Positions 1 to 8,798 of a DNA stretch of 64,000 bases are shown here, piece by piece. Source of the stretch: Gordonia westfalica (GTDB lineage Bacteria; Actinomycetota; Actinomycetes; Mycobacteriales; Mycobacteriaceae); contig NZ_FNLM01000034.1 of assembly GCF_900105725.1 (NCBI RefSeq), forward strand, positions 3,906,001 to 3,970,000, given 5' to 3'. The position numbers were made by a program, and so were the translations under genes. Position 1 is the stretch's first letter. The number at the start of each line of letters is the position of its first letter. Under the pieces are notes generated by a model. That model made no database searches, was not told the origin of the DNA, and saw nothing but the letters and a program-made list of their open reading frames with translations.

Positions 1-540
1 GGATACCGGAGCCGTCAGCTCGGCCAGGGAAGGTCCTTTGACCTCGGGGAAGTAGTTCTGCCCGATGCCGCTCTCGCGGGTCGCGACCATCACCGAACGC
101 TTCCACGAGATCACGACCTCGCCGTCCTGGTTGATGCCCCGAGTGGTCATCGACACGATGCCCGCGTAGGGCCGCGACTTGGACTGCCGCAGGTCGGTGC
201 AGATGCTCTCGGCGTAGATCGTGTCGCCGACGTACACCGGATGCTGGAGCTTGACGTCGGTGAACTCCAGGTTGGCCACGGCGTTCTGACTCATGTCGAT
301 CACCGACAGCCCGAGTACCAGCGCGATGGTCAGCCCCGAGTTCACGATCACCTTGCCGTCGGTGATGGGATTCGTCCGTGCGAGGTGCTCGTTGAAGTGG
401 TTCTGGTTGGTGTTCATCGACAGGCAGGTGATCCATGCGTTGTCGGTGTCGGTGATCGTGCGGCCCATCGGGTGCTGATAGACGTCGCCCACGACGTAGT
501 CCTCGAAGAAGCGTCCGAGTGTGGCGGGATGGGTGGTCAA
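1..540 (-). CDS. MaoC-family hot-dog dehydratase (partial, runs off window)
   Basis: The minus-strand frame is open from base 540 to the window edge, giving 180 visible residues. The likely start is TTG at 540, preceded by a strong GGAGGAGG. The protein reads like a MaoC/(R)-enoyl-CoA hydratase hot-dog domain: the segment TNQNHFNEHLARTNP followed by a buried hydrophobic helix is the hydratase-2 region with its catalytic Asn/His. Family members hydrate or dehydrate acyl-CoA thioesters such as mesaconyl-CoA or enoyl-CoA. It is transcribed away from hyuA across a 259-bp shared promoter region, so it may serve the same catabolic pathway, but its substrate cannot be read here. The C-terminus is missing, so a fused second hot-dog domain cannot be excluded. 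Confidence 0.8.
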   Translation of the reverse strand, partial: MTTHPATLGRFFEDYVVGDVYQHPMGRTITDTDNAWITCLSMNTNQNHFNEHLARTNPITDGKVIVNSGLTIALVLGLSVIDMSQNAVANLEFTDVKLQHPVYVGDTIYAESICTDLRQSKSRPYAGIVSMTTRGINQDGEVVISWKRSVMVATRESGIGQNYFPEVKGPSLAELTAPVS

Positions 541-799
541 TGGTCCTCCTCCAAGGCTGCGGCGTCGTCGTCGAAAAGCACACGCCGTGATGTGGCCCAC
601 CATAAACATCAGATCTTTAACCCGTCAAGGCGGTGATCCAGCCGTGTATAGCCTGAGAATCTGCTCAAGAGTTGCTCAAACCTCCGATGTATTGCATCAT
701 TCTTCCGAGCGCAGCTATGGCTCAGATCACTCCCGTCACCGGATGGGGCGCACCGATCCGACGTCGGGGTGGCGGCACGAAAAGAGGAAGCGAGTTTCG

Positions 800-2878
800 A
801 TGAAGCGAATCGGCGTGGATGTGGGCGGTACGTTCACCGACCTGGTCCTGTGGGACGACGACGGGACGGTGACGGTGCACAAGACGCCGTCGACGAACCA
901 CGATCCCTCGATCGGCACGATGGACGGGATCGAGGTGCTCGCCGAACGCGCGGGCATCGACGTCGCGGACATCGAGATGTTCTTCCACGGGACCACCGTG
1001 GCCACCAACATCGTGCTCGAGCACAACGGCAGCGACGTCGGCATGATCACCACCGACGGCTTCCGCGACCTCCTGCACATCGCGCGTAAGAAGCGCCCCC
1101 TGAACTACTCCAACTACCAGGATCTGCCCTGGCAGAAGTGGCAGCTGGTGCCGCGCCGCAACCGGCGGACCGTCGCCGAGCGGATCGACGCCGCCGGCAA
1201 CGTGCTGACCCCGCTCGACGAGGATGCCGTCCGCCGCGAGGTCGCTCTTCTCCGCGAACGCAAGGTCGAGGCGATCGCCGTCGCCTTCCTGCACGCCTAC
1301 CGCAACCCGACCCACGAGCAGCGGGTCCGCGAGATCATCGCCGAGGAGTACCCCGGCGTCTTCGTGTCGCTGTCCAGCGACGTCGCCAGCCAGTACCGCG
1401 AGTACGAGCGTTTCTCGACCACCGCCCTCAACGCCTTCGTCGGACCCAAGACCTCCCGGTACATCGAGAACCTGGCCGGCAAGGCCAAGGCCGCGCAGGT
1501 CGGCGAGGACGTCCACCTGATGACCTCGGCCGGCGGTCTGGTGACCTCGCGCAGCGCCGGCGAGGTCCCCGTCTCGCTGCTGACCAGCGGCGTCGTCGCC
1601 GGCCTGCTCGGCGGCTGCTTCATCGGCCGCGCCTCGGGATACCCGAGCGTCATCACCCTCGACGTGGGCGGCACCTCGGCCGACATCGGTGTCGCGCCCG
1701 ACGGCAAGCTGCGCATGAAGCATCTCCTCGACACCCGGATCGGCGACTACCACGCAATGGTCCCGATGGCCGAGGTCGACACCATCGGCGCCGGCGGCGG
1801 CTCGATCGCCAGCATCGACGAGGGCGGCATGTTCCGCGTCGGACCGCGCAGCGCAGGAGCCATGCCCGGGCCCGCCTGCTACAACCGCGGCGGCACCGAA
1901 CCCACCTCGACCGACGCCATGGTCGTCATGGGCTGGCTGGGCGCCGACAGCTTCCTGTCGGGAACCATGGAGGTCAAGCCGGAGCTCGCGACCGAGGCGG
2001 TCAAGACCCACATCGCCGACAAGCTCGGCGCCGATCTCGATCACGCCGCGATGGGCATCTTCCAGATCCTCGCCCACTCGATGACCGAGGCCATCTCCCT
2101 GCACTCGGTGCGCAAAGGCTATGACCCACGCGAATTCTCGCTGGTCGCCGAGGGCGGCGCCGGACCGCTGTACGCCTGGCAGATCGCCGAGCACCTGGGC
2201 ATCCCGCGGGTCATCGTCCCCGGCCATCCGGGCATCACGTCGGCCGTCGGCCTGCTGACCACCGACGTGCGCTACGAGGTTCCGACCACCGTGTGGACCT
2301 CGTCGGCCGAACCCGATCTCGACCTGCTGACTCGCGAGATGGACCGGCTCTCCGAGCAGGCCGTCGCCCAGCTGCGCGCCGACGGCATCTCCGAGGACGA
2401 CATCACTCTCGAGCGCAGCGTCGACTGCCGTTATGTCGGACAGGGTTACGAGCTCCGTGTGCCCGCGCCCGACGGCGAGATCACCGCCGACTGGGTCGAG
2501 CAGACCGCGGCCACCTTCCACGAGGTGCACGGCCGTACCTACTCGCAGCGATTCGACGACAAGCCGGTCCAGCTGGTCAACATCCGGGTGACCGGTGTCG
2601 GAGCCGTCGAGCACATCCGCATCGCCGAGATCGAGAAGGGTGGCGCCGACGCGTCGGGCGCCATCAAGTCGACCACCCAGGCGCTGTTCTGGAAGAACGA
2701 CTCCGCGGACCCCGAATGGGTCGAGACCCCCGTCTACGACCGCGCACTGTTCAAGGCGGGCAACACCTTCGAGGGCCCGGCCATCGTCCAGCAGTTCGAC
2801 TCGACGACCATCGTCGGTATCGGACAGAAGGCCACGGTCGACGCCGTGGGCCACATCATCATCGAGAGGAGCGCCTGA
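800..2878 (+). CDS. hyuA: Hydantoinase/oxoprolinase A-type subunit (HyuA-like ATPase subunit)
   Basis: This 692-residue protein starts at ATG 800. The N-terminus MKRIGVDVGGTFTDLVLW is the sugar-kinase-like phosphate-binding motif of the Hydant_A_N domain, and a second copy (TLDVGGTSADIGV, around residue 290) marks the Hydantoinase_A domain. The family forms a heteromer with a B subunit and uses ATP to open cyclic amides (5-oxoproline, N-methylhydantoin, caprolactam) or to carboxylate acetone or acetophenone. Length and the immediately following hyuB fit the two-subunit oxoprolinase/caprolactamase layout. The usual third small subunit of acetone carboxylase is absent, which favours hydrolysis over carboxylation (inference). 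It heads the hyuA-hyuB-amidase cluster and diverges from a MaoC hydratase. Confidence 0.88.
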   Translation: MKRIGVDVGGTFTDLVLWDDDGTVTVHKTPSTNHDPSIGTMDGIEVLAERAGIDVADIEMFFHGTTVATNIVLEHNGSDVGMITTDGFRDLLHIARKKRPLNYSNYQDLPWQKWQLVPRRNRRTVAERIDAAGNVLTPLDEDAVRREVALLRERKVEAIAVAFLHAYRNPTHEQRVREIIAEEYPGVFVSLSSDVASQYREYERFSTTALNAFVGPKTSRYIENLAGKAKAAQVGEDVHLMTSAGGLVTSRSAGEVPVSLLTSGVVAGLLGGCFIGRASGYPSVITLDVGGTSADIGVAPDGKLRMKHLLDTRIGDYHAMVPMAEVDTIGAGGGSIASIDEGGMFRVGPRSAGAMPGPACYNRGGTEPTSTDAMVVMGWLGADSFLSGTMEVKPELATEAVKTHIADKLGADLDHAAMGIFQILAHSMTEAISLHSVRKGYDPREFSLVAEGGAGPLYAWQIAEHLGIPRVIVPGHPGITSAVGLLTTDVRYEVPTTVWTSSAEPDLDLLTREMDRLSEQAVAQLRADGISEDDITLERSVDCRYVGQGYELRVPAPDGEITADWVEQTAATFHEVHGRTYSQRFDDKPVQLVNIRVTGVGAVEHIRIAEIEKGGADASGAIKSTTQALFWKNDSADPEWVETPVYDRALFKAGNTFEGPAIVQQFDSTTIVGIGQKATVDAVGHIIIERSA

Positions 2879-2879
2879 G

Positions 2880-4700
2880 ATGGCGAAGACCCTGATGCCC
2901 ACCGACGGCGTCTCCCTTGCCGCCGAGGCCAATCGGACCTGGAACACCGTCGAGGTCGATCCGATCACCCTGCGCGTCATCGGTGGCGCGCTGAACTCGA
3001 TGGCCAAGGAGATGGCCCAGGTCCTCTACCGCATGGCCTACTCGAGCCTGATCCGCGAGTCCGAGGATCTCGGCGCCGGCATCTTCGACGTCAACGGTCG
3101 CGAACTGTGCGAGTCGGATTCGACTCCGATGCACTGTGGTTCGATCCCGGCCTACATCCGCGGGGTCAACCGCAAGCTCGCCGGGACGTACAAGCCGGGT
3201 GACGTGATCCTGCACAACCACCCCTACCACGGTGCGGCCCACTCCCCCGACTACGGCGTGATCATCCCGATCTTCTGGGAGGGTGAGCACATCGGCTTCG
3301 CCGGGTGTACCGGTCACGTCTCCGACATCGGCGGCAACTTCCCCGGCCTGTGCATGGACGTCGTCGACGTCTGGGCCGAGGGCAAGCTGATGGACTCCAT
3401 GAAGATCTACGACGGCGGCGTCCGCAACGACATGCTGATCCAGCACATCCTGGACAACGTGCGTACGCCGGAGCAGAACCGCGGCGACCTCGAGGCCCTC
3501 ATCGCCTGCTCGCGCATCGGTGAGAAGCGGTTCGTCGAACTGCTCGAGAAGTACGGTCTCGACGTCGTCATGAGTGCCGCCGACCGGTGGATGGACTACT
3601 CGGAGGAGATGCTGCGCAGCCGCATCCGGGACATCCCCAACGGCAGCTACGAGGCTCCGATCGGCTACCTCGACGACGACGGCAAGAACCGCGGTGTCCC
3701 GCTGAAGGTCGCGGTGCGTGTGCAGATCGAGGACGAGGACGTCCTCATCGACCTCACCGGTTCCAACGACCAGGTGCCGACGGCGTTCAACGTGCCCTTC
3801 GAGGGTTCGGTGCTCCCGGTCGCGGTGAGCGCGATCCGCACCATCCTCCTCGATGAGCACCTCACCGAGGAGTTCGTCCCGCAGAACGACGGTTGTTTCC
3901 GTCCGGTGCGTGCCTACGCACCCGAGGGAACCATCTTCAACCCGGACTTCCCGGCGTCGTGCTTCGCGCGTTTCTCGCAGGTCAACCGCATCTTCGACTC
4001 GATCAACCTGGCGCTCGCGCCGGTGCTGCCGGAGCGGGCGATCGCCGGCTCGTCGGCGGCCCTGTGCGCCATCGCCTACTCCGGTCTCGCGGAGGACGGG
4101 GAGTCGTACTGGGTCTACATCGAGATCAACGAGGGTTCCTACGGTGCACGCAACGGCAAGGACGGCATGGACGCCGTCGACGCCCTGATGGCCAACACCC
4201 GCAACAACCCGATCGAGGAACTCGAACTCAACCACGCCATGCGCGCCGAGCGTTACGAGCTGCGTGACGAGTCGCCGGCTCCCGGCCAGTGGCGCGGCGG
4301 CATCGGCAGCGTGCGTACCTGGTACATGGAGACCGACACCTTCCTGGGCTCGGAGGCCGACAACCGCAGCGACCCGCCCGCGGGTGCGCTCGGCGGCGGC
4401 GACGGTGCGTCGGGATCGTTCATCCGCAACCCCGGCACGCCCGAGGAAGAGGTGTTGTTCTCGAAGGTCACCCAGGAGGTCATCCATGAGGGTGAACGTC
4501 TGGAGATCCGGATGCCGTCGGGTGGCGGTTTCGGTGACCCGTTCCTGCGCGACCCGTTCGCCGTGCTGTCCGACGTGTGGGACGAGTACCTCACGGCCGA
4601 CGAGGCGCGCCAGGACTACGGTGTGGTCGTGAACACCGACAACTGGACCGTCGACGCAGAGGCCACCGAGCAGCTGCGCGCGTCCCGGGTGGCGTCCTGA
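2880..4700 (+). CDS. hyuB: Hydantoinase/oxoprolinase B-type subunit (HyuB-like)
   Basis: The 606-residue product starts at ATG 2880, one base after the hyuA stop, so the two are translationally coupled. Hydantoinase_B family features are visible: the VDPITLRVIGGALNSMAKEM start, an HNHPYHGAAHSPDYGV stretch that provides metal and active-site ligands in this family, and a C-terminal MPSGGGFGDP motif. The B subunit carries the active site for amide-bond hydrolysis, fed by phosphorylation from the A subunit. Substrate is not determined. The downstream amidase suggests a two-step route in which a ring is opened with ATP and the resulting linear amide is then cleaved (inference). Confidence 0.88.
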   Translation: MAKTLMPTDGVSLAAEANRTWNTVEVDPITLRVIGGALNSMAKEMAQVLYRMAYSSLIRESEDLGAGIFDVNGRELCESDSTPMHCGSIPAYIRGVNRKLAGTYKPGDVILHNHPYHGAAHSPDYGVIIPIFWEGEHIGFAGCTGHVSDIGGNFPGLCMDVVDVWAEGKLMDSMKIYDGGVRNDMLIQHILDNVRTPEQNRGDLEALIACSRIGEKRFVELLEKYGLDVVMSAADRWMDYSEEMLRSRIRDIPNGSYEAPIGYLDDDGKNRGVPLKVAVRVQIEDEDVLIDLTGSNDQVPTAFNVPFEGSVLPVAVSAIRTILLDEHLTEEFVPQNDGCFRPVRAYAPEGTIFNPDFPASCFARFSQVNRIFDSINLALAPVLPERAIAGSSAALCAIAYSGLAEDGESYWVYIEINEGSYGARNGKDGMDAVDALMANTRNNPIEELELNHAMRAERYELRDESPAPGQWRGGIGSVRTWYMETDTFLGSEADNRSDPPAGALGGGDGASGSFIRNPGTPEEEVLFSKVTQEVIHEGERLEIRMPSGGGFGDPFLRDPFAVLSDVWDEYLTADEARQDYGVVVNTDNWTVDAEATEQLRASRVAS

Positions 4701-4711
4701 CCAGTGATCTC

Positions 4712-4780
4712 GGAGGGGCCGGCGATTCCAGCGCCGGGAGCGAAGCGAGCGGGCTGAGTGTCGCTGTCGCCGGCCCCTCC
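4712..4780. terminator. 14-bp inverted repeat between hyuB and the amidase gene
   Basis: Left arm 4712-4725 (GGAGGGGCCGGCGA) is perfectly complementary to 4767-4780. A further AGCG/CGCT pair lies inside. The loop carries the GAGCGAAGCGAGC motif that recurs elsewhere in the window. Such a structure is unlikely to be coding, which argues for an amidase start downstream of it. Confidence 0.6.
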
Positions 4781-4807
4781 GGCATCTCCGGAGCTTCCAC
4801 CGCCGAG

Positions 4808-6043
4808 GTGGTTTCCGTCGCCGAGCGGCTCAACACGGTCATCTCCTGGGTGCCCGAGGAGCTGCGGGTCGATCCTTCCGGGGCGCGGGGCCCCCTGGCG
4901 GGTGTCCGCGTGGGCGTGAAGGACAACATCGAGGTCGGCGGGGTGCGGTCCACCTGTGGTTCGGAGTTCTTCGCCGACCGTGTGGCGACCGACGACGCCG
5001 CGTGTGTCGGTGCCCTCAAGCGCGCCGGGGCGGTGATCACCTCCACGCTGAACCTCGCGGAGTTCGCCGTCGGCGTCACGAGCCAGAACTCGGCGTCGGG
5101 CGGTCCGGTGAATCCCTGGGACGCCCGACGCGTACCGGGTGGCTCGAGCGGCGGTTCAGGTGTCGCCGTCGCCGCGGGGATCGTCGACGTGGCGCTGGGC
5201 ACCGACACCGGCGGTTCGATCCGGTTGCCCGCCGCATGCTGCGGGGTGACCGGTCTGCGACCGTCCATCGGTGTGCTGGACATGTCCGGGATCTTCCCCG
5301 TCAGTGCGGATTTCGACACCGTCGGACCGCTGGCCCGCACGGCCACCCGGGTGCGGGAGACATTCGCGGTGCTCGCGGGTTCGGATCCGACGCCCGCGGA
5401 CACCGGCGCCCTGACGGTTGCGGTGCCGCGGCCGTTCGTCACCGGCGACGTCGATCCCGCCATCGCCGACGCCGTCACCGAGACCGTCGAACTCATCCGG
5501 GGACTGGGTCACCGGGTTGTGGAATACCCGGTGCCACACAGTGACTCGGCGCAGGATGTGGTCTACACACTGATCTATTCGGACCTGGCGCGCATCCACG
5601 GCGAACGACTGCGCGACGAGCCCTCCCTGTTCCAGGCGGCGACCCGCGAGCGGATCTCCCTCGGACTGGGCATCTCCGACGAGCAGCGGGCGGCTGCTGT
5701 TCGACAGCGGGACGTGTTCCGGTCGGCGATGGCCGAGATGTTCCGGGACGTGGACGTCGTGCTCACCCCCGCGATGCCGGTGGATGTGCCGGAGATCGGC
5801 GTCGGGGAAGCAGTCGTGGCGCAGGCCCGGCGAATGGGACAGCTGACGTATCCGTGGTCGTTGCACGACGGCCCGACGCTGGCGCTGCCGGTCGGTGTGC
5901 ATCCGTCCGGTATGCCCATCGGTGCACAGTTGACTGCGGCGAGACTGGGCGAGGGGACCCTCTTCGCGCTGGCCGAGCAGGTGCAGGAGCACAGCGAATG
6001 GCATCTCCGGCTCCCGCCCGTGCGCGTCAGTTCGGGCGTCTGA
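4808..6043 (+). CDS. Amidase-signature family hydrolase
   Basis: From GTG 4808 the product is 411 residues. The Ser-cisSer-Lys triad of the amidase-signature family is present: Lys in VGVKDNI (about residue 38), cis-Ser in the GGSSGGSG loop and nucleophile Ser in GTDTGGSIRLPA. Members hydrolyse linear amides, ureas or carbamates. Its position after hyuA-hyuB suggests it removes the amide or carbamoyl group produced by ring opening (inference). The frame stays open upstream to GTG 4577, but that start would overlap hyuB by 124 bases and read through a strong hairpin at 4712-4780, so GTG 4808 with an upstream GGAG is preferred. It converges on and overlaps the GntR gene by 17 bases. Confidence 0.8.
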   Translation: MVSVAERLNTVISWVPEELRVDPSGARGPLAGVRVGVKDNIEVGGVRSTCGSEFFADRVATDDAACVGALKRAGAVITSTLNLAEFAVGVTSQNSASGGPVNPWDARRVPGGSSGGSGVAVAAGIVDVALGTDTGGSIRLPAACCGVTGLRPSIGVLDMSGIFPVSADFDTVGPLARTATRVRETFAVLAGSDPTPADTGALTVAVPRPFVTGDVDPAIADAVTETVELIRGLGHRVVEYPVPHSDSAQDVVYTLIYSDLARIHGERLRDEPSLFQAATRERISLGLGISDEQRAAAVRQRDVFRSAMAEMFRDVDVVLTPAMPVDVPEIGVGEAVVAQARRMGQLTYPWSLHDGPTLALPVGVHPSGMPIGAQLTAARLGEGTLFALAEQVQEHSEWHLRLPPVRVSSGV

Positions 6044-6767
6044 GCAGGTCCATCTGCTTGTAGACGTCGCCGAGGTGGTCGAGGTGCCGGCGCATGAGGG
6101 TCATCGCCGTCATGGAGTCCCGGCGCTCGACCGCCTCGAGGATCGCGCGGTGATCCTCGTCGACGCATCGCCAGAACCCTTCCGGCGCGACGTCGCGGCT
6201 GAAGCGGCTGCCGATGACCCGGAACACCGGGACGGTGATGAGGTCGAGGAGCGGGTTGTCCGCCGCCCGCAGCAGAATCCGGTGGAACTCCTGGTTGTTG
6301 GCGTAGACCTCCGGACCGACACCCTCCGAGAGATCGAAGATGGTGGCGCGCAGCTCTTCCAGATGGGTATCGGTGTGGCGGTAGGCGGCGACTCCGGCGG
6401 CGGGCACCTCGGTGAGCTGCCGGACCTCCATGAGCTGATCGACGGTCACCCCTTCGGCTGCGGCCAGAAGGGTGACTCCCGCTTCGAGGTTCGCACTCAA
6501 CTGACCGATGTCCGGTGTGGCGACGAATGTCCCGCCGGTCACCCCGCGCGTGGTGTGCACCAGGTTCTCGCTGGCGAGCGTCCGGATGGCCTCTCGCACC
6601 GTGCTCTGCCCGACGCCGAACTCGGCGCGGAGTTCGGTGTCGGGCGGCAGACGGGTACCCGGGGTCAGCTCACCGGCGAGGATCCGTACACGAAGCGCGT
6701 CGGCGACGATCTCGTACGCCGGGCGTCGTCCGGATTTGTTCGTTCCGGGCTGATTCGCTTCTGTCAC
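6027..6767 (-). CDS. GntR-family (FadR/FCD subfamily) transcriptional regulator
   Basis: The 246-residue protein has an N-terminal winged helix-turn-helix (residues about 18-85, with PPDTELRAEFGVGQSTVREAIRTLASENLV typical of GntR) and a helical C-terminal FCD ligand-binding domain containing the metal-ligand type Asp/His positions. FCD regulators usually respond to organic acids and repress catabolic operons. Location at the tail of the hyuAB-amidase cluster in the opposite orientation suggests it controls that cluster and the MaoC gene. No clear operator half-sites were recognised in the 541-799 promoter region. Confidence 0.85.
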   Translation of the reverse strand: MTEANQPGTNKSGRRPAYEIVADALRVRILAGELTPGTRLPPDTELRAEFGVGQSTVREAIRTLASENLVHTTRGVTGGTFVATPDIGQLSANLEAGVTLLAAAEGVTVDQLMEVRQLTEVPAAGVAAYRHTDTHLEELRATIFDLSEGVGPEVYANNQEFHRILLRAADNPLLDLITVPVFRVIGSRFSRDVAPEGFWRCVDEDHRAILEAVERRDSMTAMTLMRRHLDHLGDVYKQMDLLRRPN

Positions 6768-6971
6768 AACATGATCCGATCTTCATGGGTTCGCTCTAAA
6801 CTACCAGATCAAGACGAAGACCACGGCAGAGCGAGGTGATCGCGGACACTGGTGACCTGTCCTCTACCAACCCCTGGCACGTCTGCGGTAAGAAGTACCG
6901 GTGCTCCGAATGCGTCCCCGTCCACGAAGCGGTTCCGCCTGTTCCCGCGCCGTCGGCGCCGGTGTCGGCTG

Positions 6972-8337
6972 ATGCGCATTATCGTGGTCGGCGCGGGTGC
7001 CGCCGGGTCTCTGGTCGTGTTCCATCTGGCTCGTCTGGTGGCCGCCGATGACCGGGCCGAGCCGCTCGAGGTCGTCGTCGTGGACCCGATCGACCAGGTC
7101 GCGGGTCCCGCGTTCGGCACCACGGATCCTGCCCACTTGCTGAATGTCCCCGCGTCCGGGATGTTGGTGGACCCGGATGAGCGGTTCGACTTCGTGGACT
7201 GGTGCCGTGCCGAGGGGTTCGTGGGCGGCGACGAGGCGCACTACTTCTTCGCACCGCGCGCACAGTGGGCGCGCTATCTGCGGACCCGGCTGGCGGAGGC
7301 ACGCGATCGGGCCGGCGAACGGTTGAGTGTCCGGTTCGTGCGTGACGGTGCCGTCGGCGTCGCCGTCGTCGGCGCGGGAGTTCGGGTGACCACGGCGGAC
7401 GGAACCGTCCTCGACGGCGACCGGCTGGTGCTCGCAACCGGACTACCGGGTGTCGGGAACGGCTGGGCGCCGTGCGACCTGAGTGACCAGCCTCGCTACA
7501 TCGCCAACCCCTGGATGCCCGTCGCCCTCGGACCCGTGCTGGCCGACGACGGGGACGTTCTCGTGATCGGCACCGGCCTCACCATGGTCGACGTCGCGAT
7601 CAGCCTGCTGAAGTCCGGCGACGACCGTCGCGTGGAAGCCATCTCGCGCGGCGGCCGACTCCCCCGGCGCCACGCCGACTCCTATCTCGGCGAAGTCGTC
7701 CCCGACACCGCGACGGAGGGCGACAACCTCGATGAGATCCGCGCCGCCGTCGCCACACATGTGGCGAGAATCGAGCGGCTGCTGGGTAACTGGCGTCCCG
7801 GCGTCGACGGTGTCCGCTACCGGATCGCCGAATTGTGGGGCCGCCTCGACGAGGCGGATCGTCGTACTTTCGTCCGCGACCTCGCCGGTGACTGGGGCGT
7901 GCGTCGCCACCGGATGCCACCGTCGAGCGGCGCCCTGGTCGACGAGGCCCGGCGGACGGGCCGTCTCGTCGTGCGGTCCGGGCGGATCACGGGTCGACGC
8001 CGTTGCCGGTGGCCTCACCGTCGCGACCGGTGAGGACGAACGCACCTACTCCTGGATCGTGAACTGCACCGGCCCGCAGTCTGACCTACGGCGCCTCGGT
8101 AATCCCGTGCTGGACTCGATGTTCGACGCCGGCCTGGCGACGACCGACCCGCTCGGTCTGGGCCTGATCACCGACGACGGGCGTGTTCTCGACGCCGAGG
8201 GCCGGCCGGGTCCGATCCGCACACTCGGATCGTTGCGTCGCGGTGAACTCTGGGAGACCACCGCCGTCCCCGAGATCCGTATGCAGGCAGAGCAATTGGC
8301 CACGTCCCTCATCGGTGACACGGGTGGTCACCGATGA
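6972..8337 (+). pseudogene. FAD/NAD(P)-binding protein, frameshifted
   Basis: ATG 6972 opens MRIIVVGAGAAGSLVVFHLARL, a Rossmann GxGxxG FAD-binding motif of the FAD-NAD(P)-binding (NAD_binding_9) family. The frame stops at 8033 after a nonsense Arg-rich tail, while homology-like sequence (VDAVAGGLTVATGEDERTYS) continues one frame over to TGA 8337. Removing one G from the GGG at 7991-7993 restores a continuous protein of about 454 residues, a normal length for the family. A second internal dinucleotide-binding-like segment (VLVIGTGLTMVDVAISL) is intact. The change is either a homopolymer sequencing error or a recent inactivating mutation. Substrate is unknown. The gene follows the GntR gene divergently. 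Confidence 0.75.
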
Positions 8338-8363
8338 GGGACGTGTAGCCGGATTCGCTCGTG

Positions 8364-8798
8364 TCAGGTCGCGCTGACGAGTACCGCCGTGCCGAGCCAG
8401 ATCAGCGCGGCCACCTTGATCACCTCGACGGCGACGTAGACGAGATGCGCTGGACTACGCGGACCCTCGTGTCCGGCGAGCACCGCGTCGGACCGCTTGG
8501 TGAGCGCGGGCCGGACCGCGACGAGCTGAACGCCCAGGGCAGCGATCGCAACACCTGCGGTGGTCGGCACTGCCACCCCGGGCCACGAGCCGAGCACCAG
8601 TGCGATGAGGATGGCGACCGCCCAGACGACCTCCGCGGCATTGAGGGCACGGAAGACCAGTCGGCCGATCCCCAGACCGATCGGCAGGGTCACACCCGGC
8701 GCCCGGAACTTCAGCGGCGCCTCCAGGAACGAGATGGCGAAGACCATGCCGAGCCACACGAAGGTCAGCGCGGCGACGACCGCCCCGGCGGTGGTCAT
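8364..8798 (-). CDS. Four-helix integral membrane protein of the nsrR-hmp operon
   Basis: The 144-residue product has about four hydrophobic segments (residues about 5-25, 40-65, 73-95 and 118-140) and a cytoplasmic-looking charged loop with TKRSDAVLAGHEGPRS. Its ATG overlaps the hmp stop codon by four bases (8795-8798), so it is translationally coupled to the flavohaemoglobin gene. No enzymatic motif was recognised. Co-expression with NO detoxification suggests a stress-related membrane role, which is inference from context only. Confidence 0.75.
   Translation of the reverse strand: MTTAGAVVAALTFVWLGMVFAISFLEAPLKFRAPGVTLPIGLGIGRLVFRALNAAEVVWAVAILIALVLGSWPGVAVPTTAGVAIAALGVQLVAVRPALTKRSDAVLAGHEGPRSPAHLVYVAVEVIKVAALIWLGTAVLVSAT

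Noticed and set aside
722..3007. Long minus-strand open frame opposite hyuA (761 codons)
   Set aside because: It mirrors the codon bias of hyuA on the other strand. The product is Asp/Arg/Val-rich with no domain.
4577..4807. Longer amidase start at GTG 4577
   Set aside because: It would overlap hyuB by 124 bases and translate through a 14-bp hairpin. GTG 4808 is more plausible.
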